A stretch of 28,656 nt of DNA from a virus, in the IMG/VR virus record IMGVR_UViG_3300031576_000241, positions 1 to 28,656 of that record; one strand, given 5' to 3'. The notes under the pieces are model-generated. The model was not told where the DNA came from and ran no database searches. It saw nothing but the letters and a program-made list of their open reading frames with translations. Numbering within the stretch: the stretch's first letter is position 1; each line of letters begins with the position of its first letter. A program made the position numbers and the translations under genes. Shown piece after piece: positions 15,196 to 21,519 of the stretch.

Positions 15196-15621
15196 TTACT
15201 CTTTCGCCTTCTCTTCTCTCTTCTTTTTCCTAGTGTTCCAGCCAATAGCCTTAACCTTTTCAAGCACATGCGTATGATCTACCTTGTCTGTGAACATTTT
15301 TAAGTACTTTCCTATCAGCTCCAAAGACTTTGTTCTCACAATAGGCTCATTTCTATTCTGAGAGTCTTCTAACAAATTTGTTATTACATATTCACTAGTT
15401 GCATCAGCAGCAGACAATTTATCAGCCAAATAATTAGCTACCCTTAGCTTTCCTAAGTTTTGACTTGCCATAGCGTCAGCCACGTCTGCAGTCGTGTTAT
15501 AACCTGCTTGTAATATAGCTTGAGTTCCGTTTCCTTTATTTTCTATGTAAATGTCTGCAAATGCTTTTTCTTTGAAGGAAAGACCGAAAGGGTTAGTTGG
15601 AGTTACTTTGATCTTAGGCAT
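15196..15621 (-). CDS. terS: Terminase small subunit
   Basis: A 141-residue protein. The N-terminal part (NPFGLSFKEKAFADIYIENKGNGTQAILQAGYN) matches the DNA-binding helix-turn-helix of the small terminase family: a KEKxFAxxY helix, then GNGTQAxLxAGY, then a run like ASQNLGKLRVANYLADKLSAAD. The C-terminus is highly charged (TRKKKREEKAKE), as expected for contact with DNA or the large subunit. It recognises the packaging site and hands it to TerL. The gene lies about 2.1 kb upstream of TerL, with the noncoding repeat locus directly downstream. It overlaps the preceding gene by 8 bases. Confidence 0.8.
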   Translation of the reverse strand: MPKIKVTPTNPFGLSFKEKAFADIYIENKGNGTQAILQAGYNTTADVADAMASQNLGKLRVANYLADKLSAADATSEYVITNLLEDSQNRNEPIVRTKSLELIGKYLKMFTDKVDHTHVLEKVKAIGWNTRKKKREEKAKE

Positions 15622-15868
15622 GGTAGATAGAGTTAATATCTATATTTTCTAGAAAGCTTTTATAGAAAGCCATGTCTAGTTTTTCTTTTACTTCCTTTGA
15701 AAGTTCTTTAGTTAGCTTTTCTATTTTTTCTACTTTTAGTTTCTTTTGGGCGAGACAGTTATAACAAACTGTGTACCCAATTAGAAAACCTATCCCTAAA
15801 CATAATCCAGTCATCGCACCAAATGTAATAACTGAAATTAACATCTTTCTTTTAAACTCACTTTTCAA
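15614..15868 (-). CDS. Small membrane protein with coiled-coil tail
   Basis: An 84-residue protein starting probably at TTG immediately after the upstream stop, with GGAAGG about ten bases before it. Residues about 9-35 (MLISVITFGAMTGLCLGIGF) are a hydrophobic membrane segment followed by CYNCLAQKK and a charged coiled-coil (KVEKIEKLTKELSKEVKEKL). The topology is like a small bitopic protein, such as a spanin subunit or immunity-type protein, but no family is recognised. An alternative start is the ATG at residue 9, which would leave no positive N-terminus. Confidence 0.55.
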   Translation of the reverse strand: MKSEFKRKMLISVITFGAMTGLCLGIGFLIGYTVCYNCLAQKKLKVEKIEKLTKELSKEVKEKLDMAFYKSFLENIDINSIYHA

Positions 15869-16177
15869 CTAAGCAGGCCTTCCTTCAATCGTGTATGTTC
15901 CAGTATCGTTGATCGTCCCTGTTATTCTTAACCGACTCGCAGGACTGAACGTCGCAGGACGTAAGTTAAACAAAATGTCGTTGTTCCCATCGCTTGCTAA
16001 AGTAAAATCTTCAATCTCACGAATACTTGCATTAAACGCTGTCGAACTTGGAGTCGTTGTAGCCGCTTCAGGAATTATATCCCCTGTCGTCACTGCTGCT
16101 AAACTCCACGTTCCCTTCTCAACCATTACACCACCTGCCTTTAAAAACTTGTCCGTCGATGTCTTTATGAATGCCAT
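15869..16177 (-). CDS. Small beta-rich virion protein
   Basis: A 102-residue protein starting MAFIKTSTDKFLKAGGVMVE after an excellent AAAAGGAGACGTGTT site. The rest is strand-rich and low in charge (LAAVTTGDIIPEAATTTPSS, LRITGTINDTGTYTIEG). The MAF-start and beta composition match the protein at 14305-14577 and suggest a decoration or fibre-associated role. It lies upstream of small terminase, next to a palindromic AT-rich region that may carry the promoter for this gene group. Confidence 0.55.
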   Translation of the reverse strand: MAFIKTSTDKFLKAGGVMVEKGTWSLAAVTTGDIIPEAATTTPSSTAFNASIREIEDFTLASDGNNDILFNLRPATFSPASRLRITGTINDTGTYTIEGRPA

Positions 16178-16275
16178 AACACGTCTCCTTTTATTTAAAA
16201 AATAAGTTAAACTTTACGAAATAAAACTTAATTAAGTTAAGTTTATAGAAATAATTTATACAAATCAAGAATAAA
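16178..16275. promoter_or_regulatory. AT-rich intergenic region with 14-base palindrome
   Basis: AACTTAATTAAGTT is a perfect 14-base palindrome near 16226-16239, flanked by AAGTTAAGTTT, so larger arms can also form. On the minus strand there is a TATAAA upstream of it with a weak TTGATT at 15 bases. This is the boundary between replication genes and the packaging/virion group, so a promoter or attenuator is plausible here. No confident promoter is called. Confidence 0.35.
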
Positions 16276-16668
16276 CTAGATGTTTTCCCATCTTCCACCA
16301 GACTTTTTAAAAACGATAAGGGGACTAAGCGGATGCGTCTCGTCAAACAACTTCCTCATCCGCTTAAAGTCTTGAGTCGCAAATCCCTTTACTTCAATCG
16401 CTTCCACATGTCCCACCTCTTCGCCCGTTTCCCCTACCGAAACTGTCTTCTTCCAAACTAGAAAATCAATACTAAACCTTAACCCCCCTGGCAATGTCAC
16501 CGGTACATGACAATCAATGTGAAGCGTCGCTACATCCGCCTTCAGCAACTGATACATCTCCGCCTCACTCTTCGAATCAAACCGTATTCCATCAATCGTC
16601 ACCGATATTGCATGATACTTGTTAACGCCCACATTTGCCCTAGGATACGGTATTGACCATGCAGCCAT
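16276..16668 (-). CDS. DUF1064 family nuclease (PD-(D/E)XK), possible Holliday-junction resolvase
   Basis: The 130-residue protein matches the DUF1064 pattern: K-YHAISVTIDGIRFDSKSEAEMY at the N-terminus, then PVTLPGGLRFSIDFLVW, then VEAIEVKGFATQDFKRMRKLF. These give the E (in SKSEAE), D (SIDF) and ExK (IEVKG) of a PD-(D/E)XK active site. Members are annotated as phage endonucleases, and some as recombination or packaging-related junction resolvases. Location just downstream of helicase and primase suggests it cuts branched DNA before packaging. Confidence 0.8.
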   Translation of the reverse strand: MAAWSIPYPRANVGVNKYHAISVTIDGIRFDSKSEAEMYQLLKADVATLHIDCHVPVTLPGGLRFSIDFLVWKKTVSVGETGEEVGHVEAIEVKGFATQDFKRMRKLFDETHPLSPLIVFKKSGGRWENI

Positions 16669-16669
16669 T

Positions 16670-16972
16670 TTATGAAACCTTTCTTCTTTGTTCTAATTCT
16701 TCTTGAAAACGTTTTTGAATATTTCCGTTCAAATTATCTTTCCCCCAATTCAAATAATCTAAAGGCATTTCTAAAATACTCATTCCTTTGTGCTTACCAA
16801 ATGGCATTATAAATTCCGAATTCGTCTCTTTCAAAATTCTGCCGTAGTTAATTCCACAGTTTTTATTCATGCATCGCTTTTCTCTTCCTCCACTAATGTA
16901 AAATAAACCCAACCTTTCATTGCAAGTTTGACATAATTCATTCTCAACGTATTTTTGAAATGTATCAGACAT
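16670..16972 (-). CDS. Zinc-finger plus DUF3820-like protein
   Basis: A 100-residue protein in two parts. Residues about 10-40 contain CQTCNERLGLF and CMNKNC, a four-cysteine zinc ribbon. Residues about 55-85 hold MPFGKHKGMSILEMPLDYLNWG, the signature of DUF3820 (FGKxKG ... P-x-x-YLxW), a small domain linked to DNA or exonuclease proteins. The combination suggests a DNA-metabolism accessory factor; exact function is unknown. It sits between helicase and DUF1064 nuclease in the replication operon. Confidence 0.75.
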   Translation of the reverse strand: MSDTFQKYVENELCQTCNERLGLFYISGGREKRCMNKNCGINYGRILKETNSEFIMPFGKHKGMSILEMPLDYLNWGKDNLNGNIQKRFQEELEQRRKVS

Positions 16973-16978
16973 AAACTT

Positions 16979-17950
16979 TTAACTCGAATGAGCCCAATTA
17001 GGATAATCAGAATATTCCAATGGTTCTAATTTGTCTTTCTTGATTTGATAAAGCGTATAAGAATTATTGTAGTGATTGAGTTTCAAATTAAAATAAACAC
17101 ACCCAATATATTTTTTAGAAACTCCCATTCGTGATTTAGTAATTCTAAATAATGTCGCTGATAATTCTCCTGAATCTAATTCAGGCCATGAAGAAATCGT
17201 GATACACGTTGAAGCAATCTTGGGAATATTTGAAGTTCCGTGAAAGTCTTCGTTATCAGGAAGAAGAGATCTGTCTTTCGTTTTTTTTCTCAAGTGAGAA
17301 ATCACCACAATCGGAATTCCGTGAACTTCAGTCATGTCTTTTATCGCTCTCATCACTTCCGTTAACTGATTATGCTCAACACCATCCTCCAAACTTAAAT
17401 AATGCAAATGATCAATGACAATTAAATTTGCATTCTCAATCCTGGAAATCTTTTCTGAAAGCGCATGAATATCTAAAGTCATCTTTCGATCAAAGATATT
17501 TAAGTTAGTTCCTAATTGCATCATCCTAGTTTTAAAACTTTTATCGTAATTTTCTATTTCTTCAATTTGATTCATTAAATATTTTTGATAGTTCATCTGT
17601 TTCCCATTCGGGTTTTTATAATATTCATGACAAATACTTTTCCACCTCGCTCTTGCAATCACTTCGTTTTTATCACCTTCAAGAGAAAATAAATAAACTT
17701 TCTTTCCGAGATGCGCATTCTGAAATGCTAAGTCATTTGCAATTTGTGTTTTACCTATTCCTGTATCAGCTCCAATCACGATTAATTCGGAAGGAAGTAT
17801 TCCATAGCAAGCATCATCCAAAAACTTAATTCCGTATCGAGGCATATTTTTAATATCACGAGACCTCCTTTCTTTTTCTTCCTCCTCACTTGCCTCTAAC
17901 GCTGTTAGAAAACCACTCTTCAACTTTAAGAACTTCTCAGTGGATTCCAC
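16979..17950 (-). CDS. Replicative DNA helicase, DnaB-type RecA domain
   Basis: Starting at GTG 17950, eight bases after a strong AAAGGAGG site and 14 bases after the primase stop, this is 323 residues. The product has a single RecA-like ATPase: Walker A GADTGIGKT (residues 60-68), a DnaB-style LEGDKNEV segment, Walker B NLIVIDHLHYL (about 175-185) and IPIVVISHLRKK. There is no N-terminal DnaB domain, as in many phage helicases. It unwinds DNA at the fork with the primase next to it. An upstream ATG exists inside the primase gene but lacks a ribosome site. Confidence 0.9.
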   Translation of the reverse strand: MESTEKFLKLKSGFLTALEASEEEEKERRSRDIKNMPRYGIKFLDDACYGILPSELIVIGADTGIGKTQIANDLAFQNAHLGKKVYLFSLEGDKNEVIARARWKSICHEYYKNPNGKQMNYQKYLMNQIEEIENYDKSFKTRMMQLGTNLNIFDRKMTLDIHALSEKISRIENANLIVIDHLHYLSLEDGVEHNQLTEVMRAIKDMTEVHGIPIVVISHLRKKTKDRSLLPDNEDFHGTSNIPKIASTCITISSWPELDSGELSATLFRITKSRMGVSKKYIGCVYFNLKLNHYNNSYTLYQIKKDKLEPLEYSDYPNWAHSS

Positions 17951-17964
17951 AAGTCGTTCCTCCT

Positions 17965-18831
17965 TTAGTTTTTTATAAAATGCTCTTGCATAATCTGTTT
18001 TACTTTTTTGTAATCCCGATAATACCAATGCAACCATTGCCACAAAGAAGGACCGCCTTTATCGTGCGATCCAATCATTCCGTTTTTATCAATCCAACAA
18101 GATGAAGATTTACCATTCACCCAAATTTGTTCCGTCCCATTATGATTTCTTCTGAAAGTAAATTCGTCTCCATTTACCCAGTGAGTTCCGGAAAGAGATG
18201 ATAGCCCTTGCTTGCAATGAATGTTTTCTAAGTCTGAAATGAAAGGCTTCGATTCTCGAGTTACTTTTCTTGTTTGTTTTCTCGGAGCAGAAAAAAGCTT
18301 TAGCATTTCTTCTTCGCTATAAGTTTTAGGATTCCAAAAAACTATTTCAACAGGGAAAGGATTTTGAGGATCTTTCATGTGTAAAAATTGTGGTAGTCTT
18401 AAAACACGGCATAAATCTTTAGCGTTCGGATCAGCTCCAAAGAATGGAACCAATCGATTACCTACAATTTCTTCATAACCTTCTTTCGTTGCTCCTTCTT
18501 TCGCCGCCCACCAAACATGATATCCTCCTTTCGTTTCGATAATCATCGTAGGCGTTACATTCGCTCTTTCAATTCGTTTCTCTTGTTCTTGCTTTGTTCC
18601 TTGATCCAAATCAATAGCCCAAGCGTTAATGTTTACTAAGTTGTCTTTCACTCTCCTTTCTTCGAAACCATTAATCGTTACAAAAATTCCAAATCCTTTT
18701 TTGTTAAGTTCTTTAGCTTCTTGAAAAGAAACAATTCGAGGATTCTTTTTCACATCAGGTTGATCTTCCATTGCGACGATCAACGATTTATAAAACAATT
18801 TATCCGAGTATGGATTTGTAAATATTTCCAT
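17965..18831 (-). CDS. DNA primase, archaeo-eukaryotic / RepB-like type
   Basis: The 288-residue product has the three motifs of AEP primases: NAWAIDLDQG (D74 and D76, metal binding), TKGGYHVWW (H105, nucleotide binding) and RVLRLPQFLHMKDP (basic motif III). The C-terminal part (FTFRRNHNGTEQIWVNGKSSSCWIDKNGMIGSHDKGG) is an extra domain with no clear family. This primase type combines with a downstream helicase (16979-17950), as in phage replication modules. The ATG chosen is just after the TGA of the initiator gene; an earlier TTG is two codons upstream. Confidence 0.85.
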   Translation of the reverse strand: MEIFTNPYSDKLFYKSLIVAMEDQPDVKKNPRIVSFQEAKELNKKGFGIFVTINGFEERRVKDNLVNINAWAIDLDQGTKQEQEKRIERANVTPTMIIETKGGYHVWWAAKEGATKEGYEEIVGNRLVPFFGADPNAKDLCRVLRLPQFLHMKDPQNPFPVEIVFWNPKTYSEEEMLKLFSAPRKQTRKVTRESKPFISDLENIHCKQGLSSLSGTHWVNGDEFTFRRNHNGTEQIWVNGKSSSCWIDKNGMIGSHDKGGPSLWQWLHWYYRDYKKVKQIMQEHFIKN

Positions 18832-18833
18832 GA

Positions 18834-19655
18834 TCAATCCAAAAAGGGTTGAGGGTTAAATATAATATTCGCTTCAGGCTTAACTTCTTTTTCTTCTTTT
18901 ATTTCATCTTCCCATCTTTTTCCGTTCAACCAAGAAGAAGCATAAGGAATATATTTTCCATTTTCTTTTATCCAATCTTCAGTTTTTTTAAATTTCTCTA
19001 ACGAGATTAAAATCTTTTTAAAAAGTTCCAAATCGGGCTTTAGTTTTTTCCAAACTTTAAAAGCGTAATCCTTGTTTAATTTTTTTGGATACAATTTCCA
19101 AAACTCAAGAAATGTTTCCTCTAAGTTTTGACGCAATGAGTCATTCGCAAGCCTTGAAGTTTTATTTTTAAAATCATTACTAGTTTGTGTATTAGTAGTA
19201 ATAATATTTGAGCATATATTAGTTTCTGTATCTGTATCTGTATCTGTATATGTCCACAGTGTCCTCTTTTGTCCACAATTGTCCACAAGCTTGTCCACAT
19301 TTCGATATTCCCTTTGCTTGATTGTTTTATATTGCCTTCTTTCATCTTCATTCATCTTTCGTGAGTAAAGTTCACCATTTAGGATCAACCATCCGCCATC
19401 TACTTTCTCAATTCTACGACCCTCAAAGGCTTCACTTCTGGAGTAAGGATCAGGGGATTGAAATTTGATAAGATATTTTTCACATTCTTCGATAGGGATG
19501 TTGCTTAAATTAGCTAAAGCTGGGATTGTAGCATCACAAATTTGTTTACTGTTTTTTAAAGCTAACATTGTTATCCATAGCACCCTGCAATTGTTAGGTT
19601 CTTGCCAAATTGTCGATGTAATAATGCTCTGAAATAACTTAGTATATCCAATCAT
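18834..19655 (-). CDS. Replication initiator / helicase loader (O- or DnaT-like)
   Basis: A 273-residue protein. Residues 1-105 are a winged-helix-type N-terminal domain (YTKLFQSIITSTIWQ, RVLWITMLALKN) like phage replisome organisers. A low-complexity linker (TYTDTDTDTETN) follows, and residues about 180-255 hold the conserved helical domain FWKLYPKK-x8-VWKKLKPD and YIPYASSWLNGKRWED seen in phage O-like and DnaT-like proteins. The N-domain should bind origin repeats and the C-domain recruit helicase. TTGTCCACA boxes lie in its linker DNA and its promoter. The ATG is at the predicted transcription start. Confidence 0.8.
   Translation of the reverse strand: MIGYTKLFQSIITSTIWQEPNNCRVLWITMLALKNSKQICDATIPALANLSNIPIEECEKYLIKFQSPDPYSRSEAFEGRRIEKVDGGWLILNGELYSRKMNEDERRQYKTIKQREYRNVDKLVDNCGQKRTLWTYTDTDTDTETNICSNIITTNTQTSNDFKNKTSRLANDSLRQNLEETFLEFWKLYPKKLNKDYAFKVWKKLKPDLELFKKILISLEKFKKTEDWIKENGKYIPYASSWLNGKRWEDEIKEEKEVKPEANIIFNPQPFLD
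19225..19248. repeat. Hexamer microsatellite, four TCTGTA units
   Basis: TCTGTA repeats four times in tandem within the initiator gene. It codes the TDTDTDT part of the linker between the two protein domains. It adjoins the TTGTCCACA cluster and may add flexible or easily melted DNA to the origin, and its copy number is likely to vary between isolates. Confidence 0.7.
19250..19299. repeat. Iteron / DnaA-type box cluster, candidate origin in initiator gene
   Basis: TTGTCCACA occurs at 19269-19277, 19279-19287 and 19291-19299, and ATGTCCACA at 19250-19258. Starts are 19, 10 and 12 bases apart. The motif differs from the DnaA consensus TTATCCACA only at the third base and equals the actinobacterial-type DnaA box. 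A further copy (19675-19683) is in the gene's promoter. Iterons inside the initiator gene, between DNA-binding and helicase-loading domains, are the arrangement of lambda ori. Confidence 0.65.
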
Positions 19656-19690
19656 ATTTTATATGTAGACATTTTTGTCCACATTGTCAA
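19656..19690 (-). promoter_or_regulatory. Self-controlled promoter of replication initiator
   Basis: On the minus strand TTGACA (19690-19685) and TACATA (19667-19662) are 17 bases apart, and the initiator ATG starts 6 bases later at 19655, so the transcript should begin at the start codon. No ribosome site is present. Between the boxes lies a TTGTCCACA copy (19675-19683) that together with TGTAGACA (19664-19671) forms an imperfect palindrome (7 of 8 positions) across the -10 box. Binding there would block transcription. The -10 box is weak. Confidence 0.55.
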
Positions 19691-19710
19691 AATGTTTCAT
19701 ATAACATATG

Positions 19711-19834
19711 CTTAAAAAAGAAGACCACGCCCTTCAAGGTGAAGGTAGGCACGTAGAACTCCGCTAAGAGATAGACGTGTTACGTGGTCTTTCAAATTCT
19801 TTTAATTGAAGCTAGCGGAGTTCTTTTCATTTGA
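19711..19834 (-). ncRNA. Structured noncoding RNA with interlocked stems
   Basis: On the minus strand, a 12-base stem joins 19813-19824 to 19755-19766 and a 9-base stem joins 19783-19791 to 19721-19729. The second stem begins between the two arms of the first and ends beyond it, which is pseudoknot topology. Smaller hairpins add CACGT/ACGTG (19750-19754 with 19775-19779) and CCTTCA/TGAAGG (19731-19745). The RNA ends in TCTTCTTTTTT, a terminator-like T run. No reading frame covers it. A promoter is predicted just upstream. It precedes the replication initiator. No known RNA family is recognised. Confidence 0.65.
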
Positions 19835-19840
19835 ATCAAA

Positions 19841-19869
19841 ATGATAATAAAATCACTCAATTTTGTCTA
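19841..19869 (-). promoter_or_regulatory. Candidate promoter for structured RNA
   Basis: TAGACA (19869-19864) and TATCAT (19846-19841) are 17 bases apart on the minus strand, giving a start near 19834, just before the first arm of the RNA structure. The -35 is 4 of 6 and the -10 is 5 of 6 against consensus. It overlaps the 3' end of the phosphatase gene. The call depends mainly on spacing and on fitting the 5' end of the structure. Confidence 0.4.
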
Positions 19870-20152
19870 TAAAATTCTTCCAAAAACTAGGCTTTAGTTT
19901 AGTAGCAGGAAGTGTAATGGTTTCGTAAGCATCGTCGATAATCATAGCAGGCTTATCTAGGAAATAATCAAAGAAGCCTTCAATCTTTTGTTTCTCGCAC
20001 ATCCTTCTTGCATACTCCATACCACCACCAGACCAACAGATAAGCCGATACCCTTTTTCTTTAAGATGGCGAAGTCCTTTAGCTACTCCAGGATAAAGGT
20101 TATCATCATGATCAATCATCGTTAAATCAACATCAATGTAAGCTGTCCCCAT
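19853..20152 (-). CDS. Small HAD-superfamily phosphatase
   Basis: The 99-residue protein has the HAD motifs in a minimal layout: AYIDVDLTMID (D7 nucleophile, D9), CWSGGG with the motif II serine, K at DKPAMIIDDAYE (motif III lysine and the IDD acid pair). Start chosen at the ATG 20152, following AAGGAAG; a TTG precedes it. HAD proteins this small in phages are usually nucleotide or polynucleotide 3'/5' phosphatases. Substrate cannot be told. It directly precedes the structured RNA. Confidence 0.8.
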   Translation of the reverse strand: MGTAYIDVDLTMIDHDDNLYPGVAKGLRHLKEKGYRLICWSGGGMEYARRMCEKQKIEGFFDYFLDKPAMIIDDAYETITLPATKLKPSFWKNFIDKIE

Positions 20153-20176
20153 CAAGTCATTCTTCCTTAAGATAAA

Positions 20177-20473
20177 TTAAACTTTATAAGCAATCTGTTC
20201 AAAAAATGATTCGTTATCACTCCAAGTAGCCACAAAAGCCTGACTACCTTTTACATGAAATCTAAAGACTTTACCGTTCAACTTTTCTAAAGGGTAAAAT
20301 ATTTTCCATCCTGACACACGTTCATATTTATAACGCTCCAGCTTAGCTTCAGCTGCGTCTAAATCATCCGAAGCAGGACTTATAGTTTCCAAACAACCCT
20401 TCGAGCCTATAAGCCGTTTATTTCGTTTTGATCCCTTTTTAGGACCACGCTTTTTTCCTTTAATCCATCCCAT
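20177..20473 (-). CDS. Hypothetical protein with very basic N-terminus
   Basis: A 98-residue protein starting MGWIKGKKRGPKKGSKRNKR, a strongly positive tail suited to DNA or RNA binding, then an acidic linker (SPASDDLDAAEAKLERYKYE) and a beta-rich C-terminal part (WKIFYPLEKLNGKVFRFHVK). The AAGGGGGAT ribosome site is strong. It overlaps the upstream gene by 14 bases. A small nucleic-acid-binding protein is plausible; the family is not known. Confidence 0.65.
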   Translation of the reverse strand: MGWIKGKKRGPKKGSKRNKRLIGSKGCLETISPASDDLDAAEAKLERYKYERVSGWKIFYPLEKLNGKVFRFHVKGSQAFVATWSDNESFFEQIAYKV

Positions 20474-20786
20474 TTAAATCCCCCTTTTTTATTTTGTTAA
20501 TATCAAGCCCCAGCTTTAAAAGCTCTTCAGCTATAAATTTAGTATTTCTTAATTCAGTCGTTCTTGTTTTATAATGTTCTTTGCCTTTTTCTTCCAACCA
20601 TTCAGCAAGAACATCTACATCACTTTTCATTTCCTCAAACCAATCATGAGAATTTTCTACAATGTCTCTAGGGAATCCAATATAACGTGAATCATCCAAT
20701 CGGCAGAAATATCCCTTTTCTGTTTCTTTGAACATTCTACCAGGACTACAACCAGGAATGTGTTTGATAAGCTTATAGACTTTCAT
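20460..20786 (-). CDS. Hypothetical early protein
   Basis: A 108-residue protein (VYKLIKHIPGCSPGRMFKET; DDSRYIGFPRDIVENSHDWF) with a beta-rich first half and helical second half (DVDVLAEWLEEKGKEHYKT). One cysteine and several aromatic residues, no catalytic motif. The ATG overlaps the preceding stop by four bases. No family is recognised; probably an early host-takeover or unknown protein. Confidence 0.6.
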   Translation of the reverse strand: MKVYKLIKHIPGCSPGRMFKETEKGYFCRLDDSRYIGFPRDIVENSHDWFEEMKSDVDVLAEWLEEKGKEHYKTRTTELRNTKFIAEELLKLGLDINKIKKGDLNGMD

Positions 20787-21145
20787 TTTATAAACTTTTC
20801 CAAATACTCAACCCAATCTTCTGAATCGATCATTGCGTGGCGATGTAAATCACAAGATTTAGCTTCAAAATAATAGCCACCCTCATCAGTAACAACTTCA
20901 ATGGATGGGAATGGATCGGAAATATTATCTTCATTGATTGCATTTCCCCAAACAATTCTCGCATTCTCTTTAGCTTGTTCATGAATCCCAACGAAGTCTT
21001 CTAAACAAAAAGCTTCTGGATGATTTGCAAAATTAGAATCTCCAAGATGAGCCGGAGAATTACCACCATACCAAAAGAATTGGCACTCACTTATACATCC
21101 CATCTTGATTAGTTTTTTACACAAGTTTTCAGGAAGGAATTTCAT
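20783..21145 (-). CDS. Hypothetical early protein, cysteine/histidine-containing
   Basis: A 120-residue protein beginning MKFLPENLCKKLIKMGCISE, with CQFFWYGGNSPAHLGDSNF and DLHRHAMIDSEDWVEYLEKF. Possible metal ligands are C9, C17, C21 and H113-type residues, but no clear zinc-ribbon spacing is seen. The fold looks alpha/beta. Ribosome site is weak (GTAAAGA). No family is recognised. Confidence 0.55.
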   Translation of the reverse strand: MKFLPENLCKKLIKMGCISECQFFWYGGNSPAHLGDSNFANHPEAFCLEDFVGIHEQAKENARIVWGNAINEDNISDPFPSIEVVTDEGGYYFEAKSCDLHRHAMIDSEDWVEYLEKFIK

Positions 21146-21163
21146 TCTTTACAGTCTCATTAG

Positions 21164-21307
21164 TTAATAGCAACGCCAAATTTTATTAATTGAACAACAA
21201 GTGATGATGTTGCCTTTAACGAAAATAGTCTTGCATTCGGCTTTCGCTATCTGAGAAATTAATAATAATCCCAAACTAATTGTTAATAACATCAATGTTT
21301 TTTTCAT
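21164..21307 (-). CDS. Secreted cysteine-rich mini-protein with signal peptide
   Basis: A 47-residue protein: positive start MKK, hydrophobic core TLMLLTISLGLLLISQ and an AKA-E cleavage-like site, predicting Sec export. The mature part (about 24 residues, ECKTIFVKGNIITCCSINK then IWRCY) has four cysteines, able to form two disulfides. Similar C-x-TIFVxG-x3-TCC-type mini-proteins are remembered from phage and bacterial genomes. It starts after AGAAGGGAAT and overlaps the preceding gene by ATGA. Role unknown: envelope-acting toxin, superinfection exclusion or receptor masking are options. No lipobox (cysteine after the AKA-E) is evident. Confidence 0.65.
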   Translation of the reverse strand: MKKTLMLLTISLGLLLISQIAKAECKTIFVKGNIITCCSINKIWRCY

Positions 21308-21501
21308 ATTCCCTTCTCGTAAGAATAAATAATCATTGCAGTATAAGATTCCATCTCATTCTCATTACCCCAACCACTAGCTGAATATTTTATATCCACA
21401 ATTTCAGTTGGAGATATATCTTCTAAAAAATTATTTACTTCTAATTGAAAATCCGCTGATTGGGTAAAAGGTCCAATATGTTCTATTTTTAATATTTTCA
21501 T
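21304..21501 (-). CDS. Small Cse60-like protein
   Basis: A 65-residue protein starting MKILKIEHIGPFTQSADFQLE, with VNNFLEDISPTEIVDIKYSA and YTAMIIYSYEK. The pattern (E-x-x-VNxFL-x-x-x-x-EIVDIKYSAS and YTAMIIY) matches the small sporulation-family Cse60/DUF2758 fold, known from Firmicutes and phages as a protein of unknown action. Ribosome site AAAGGATAATT is good. The likeness is from memory. Confidence 0.65.
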   Translation of the reverse strand: MKILKIEHIGPFTQSADFQLEVNNFLEDISPTEIVDIKYSASGWGNENEMESYTAMIIYSYEKGI

Positions 21502-21519
21502 AATTATCCTTTAAAATCC

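Noticed and set aside
15106-15303. A plus-strand frame across the terS 3' end
   Set aside because: It overlaps the small terminase gene, has no ribosome site, and its residues look like complement of a lysine-rich tail.
19225-19299. CRISPR array or tRNA-like repeat
   Set aside because: The repeats are short (6 and 9 bases), lie in the coding sequence of the initiator and lack regular spacers.
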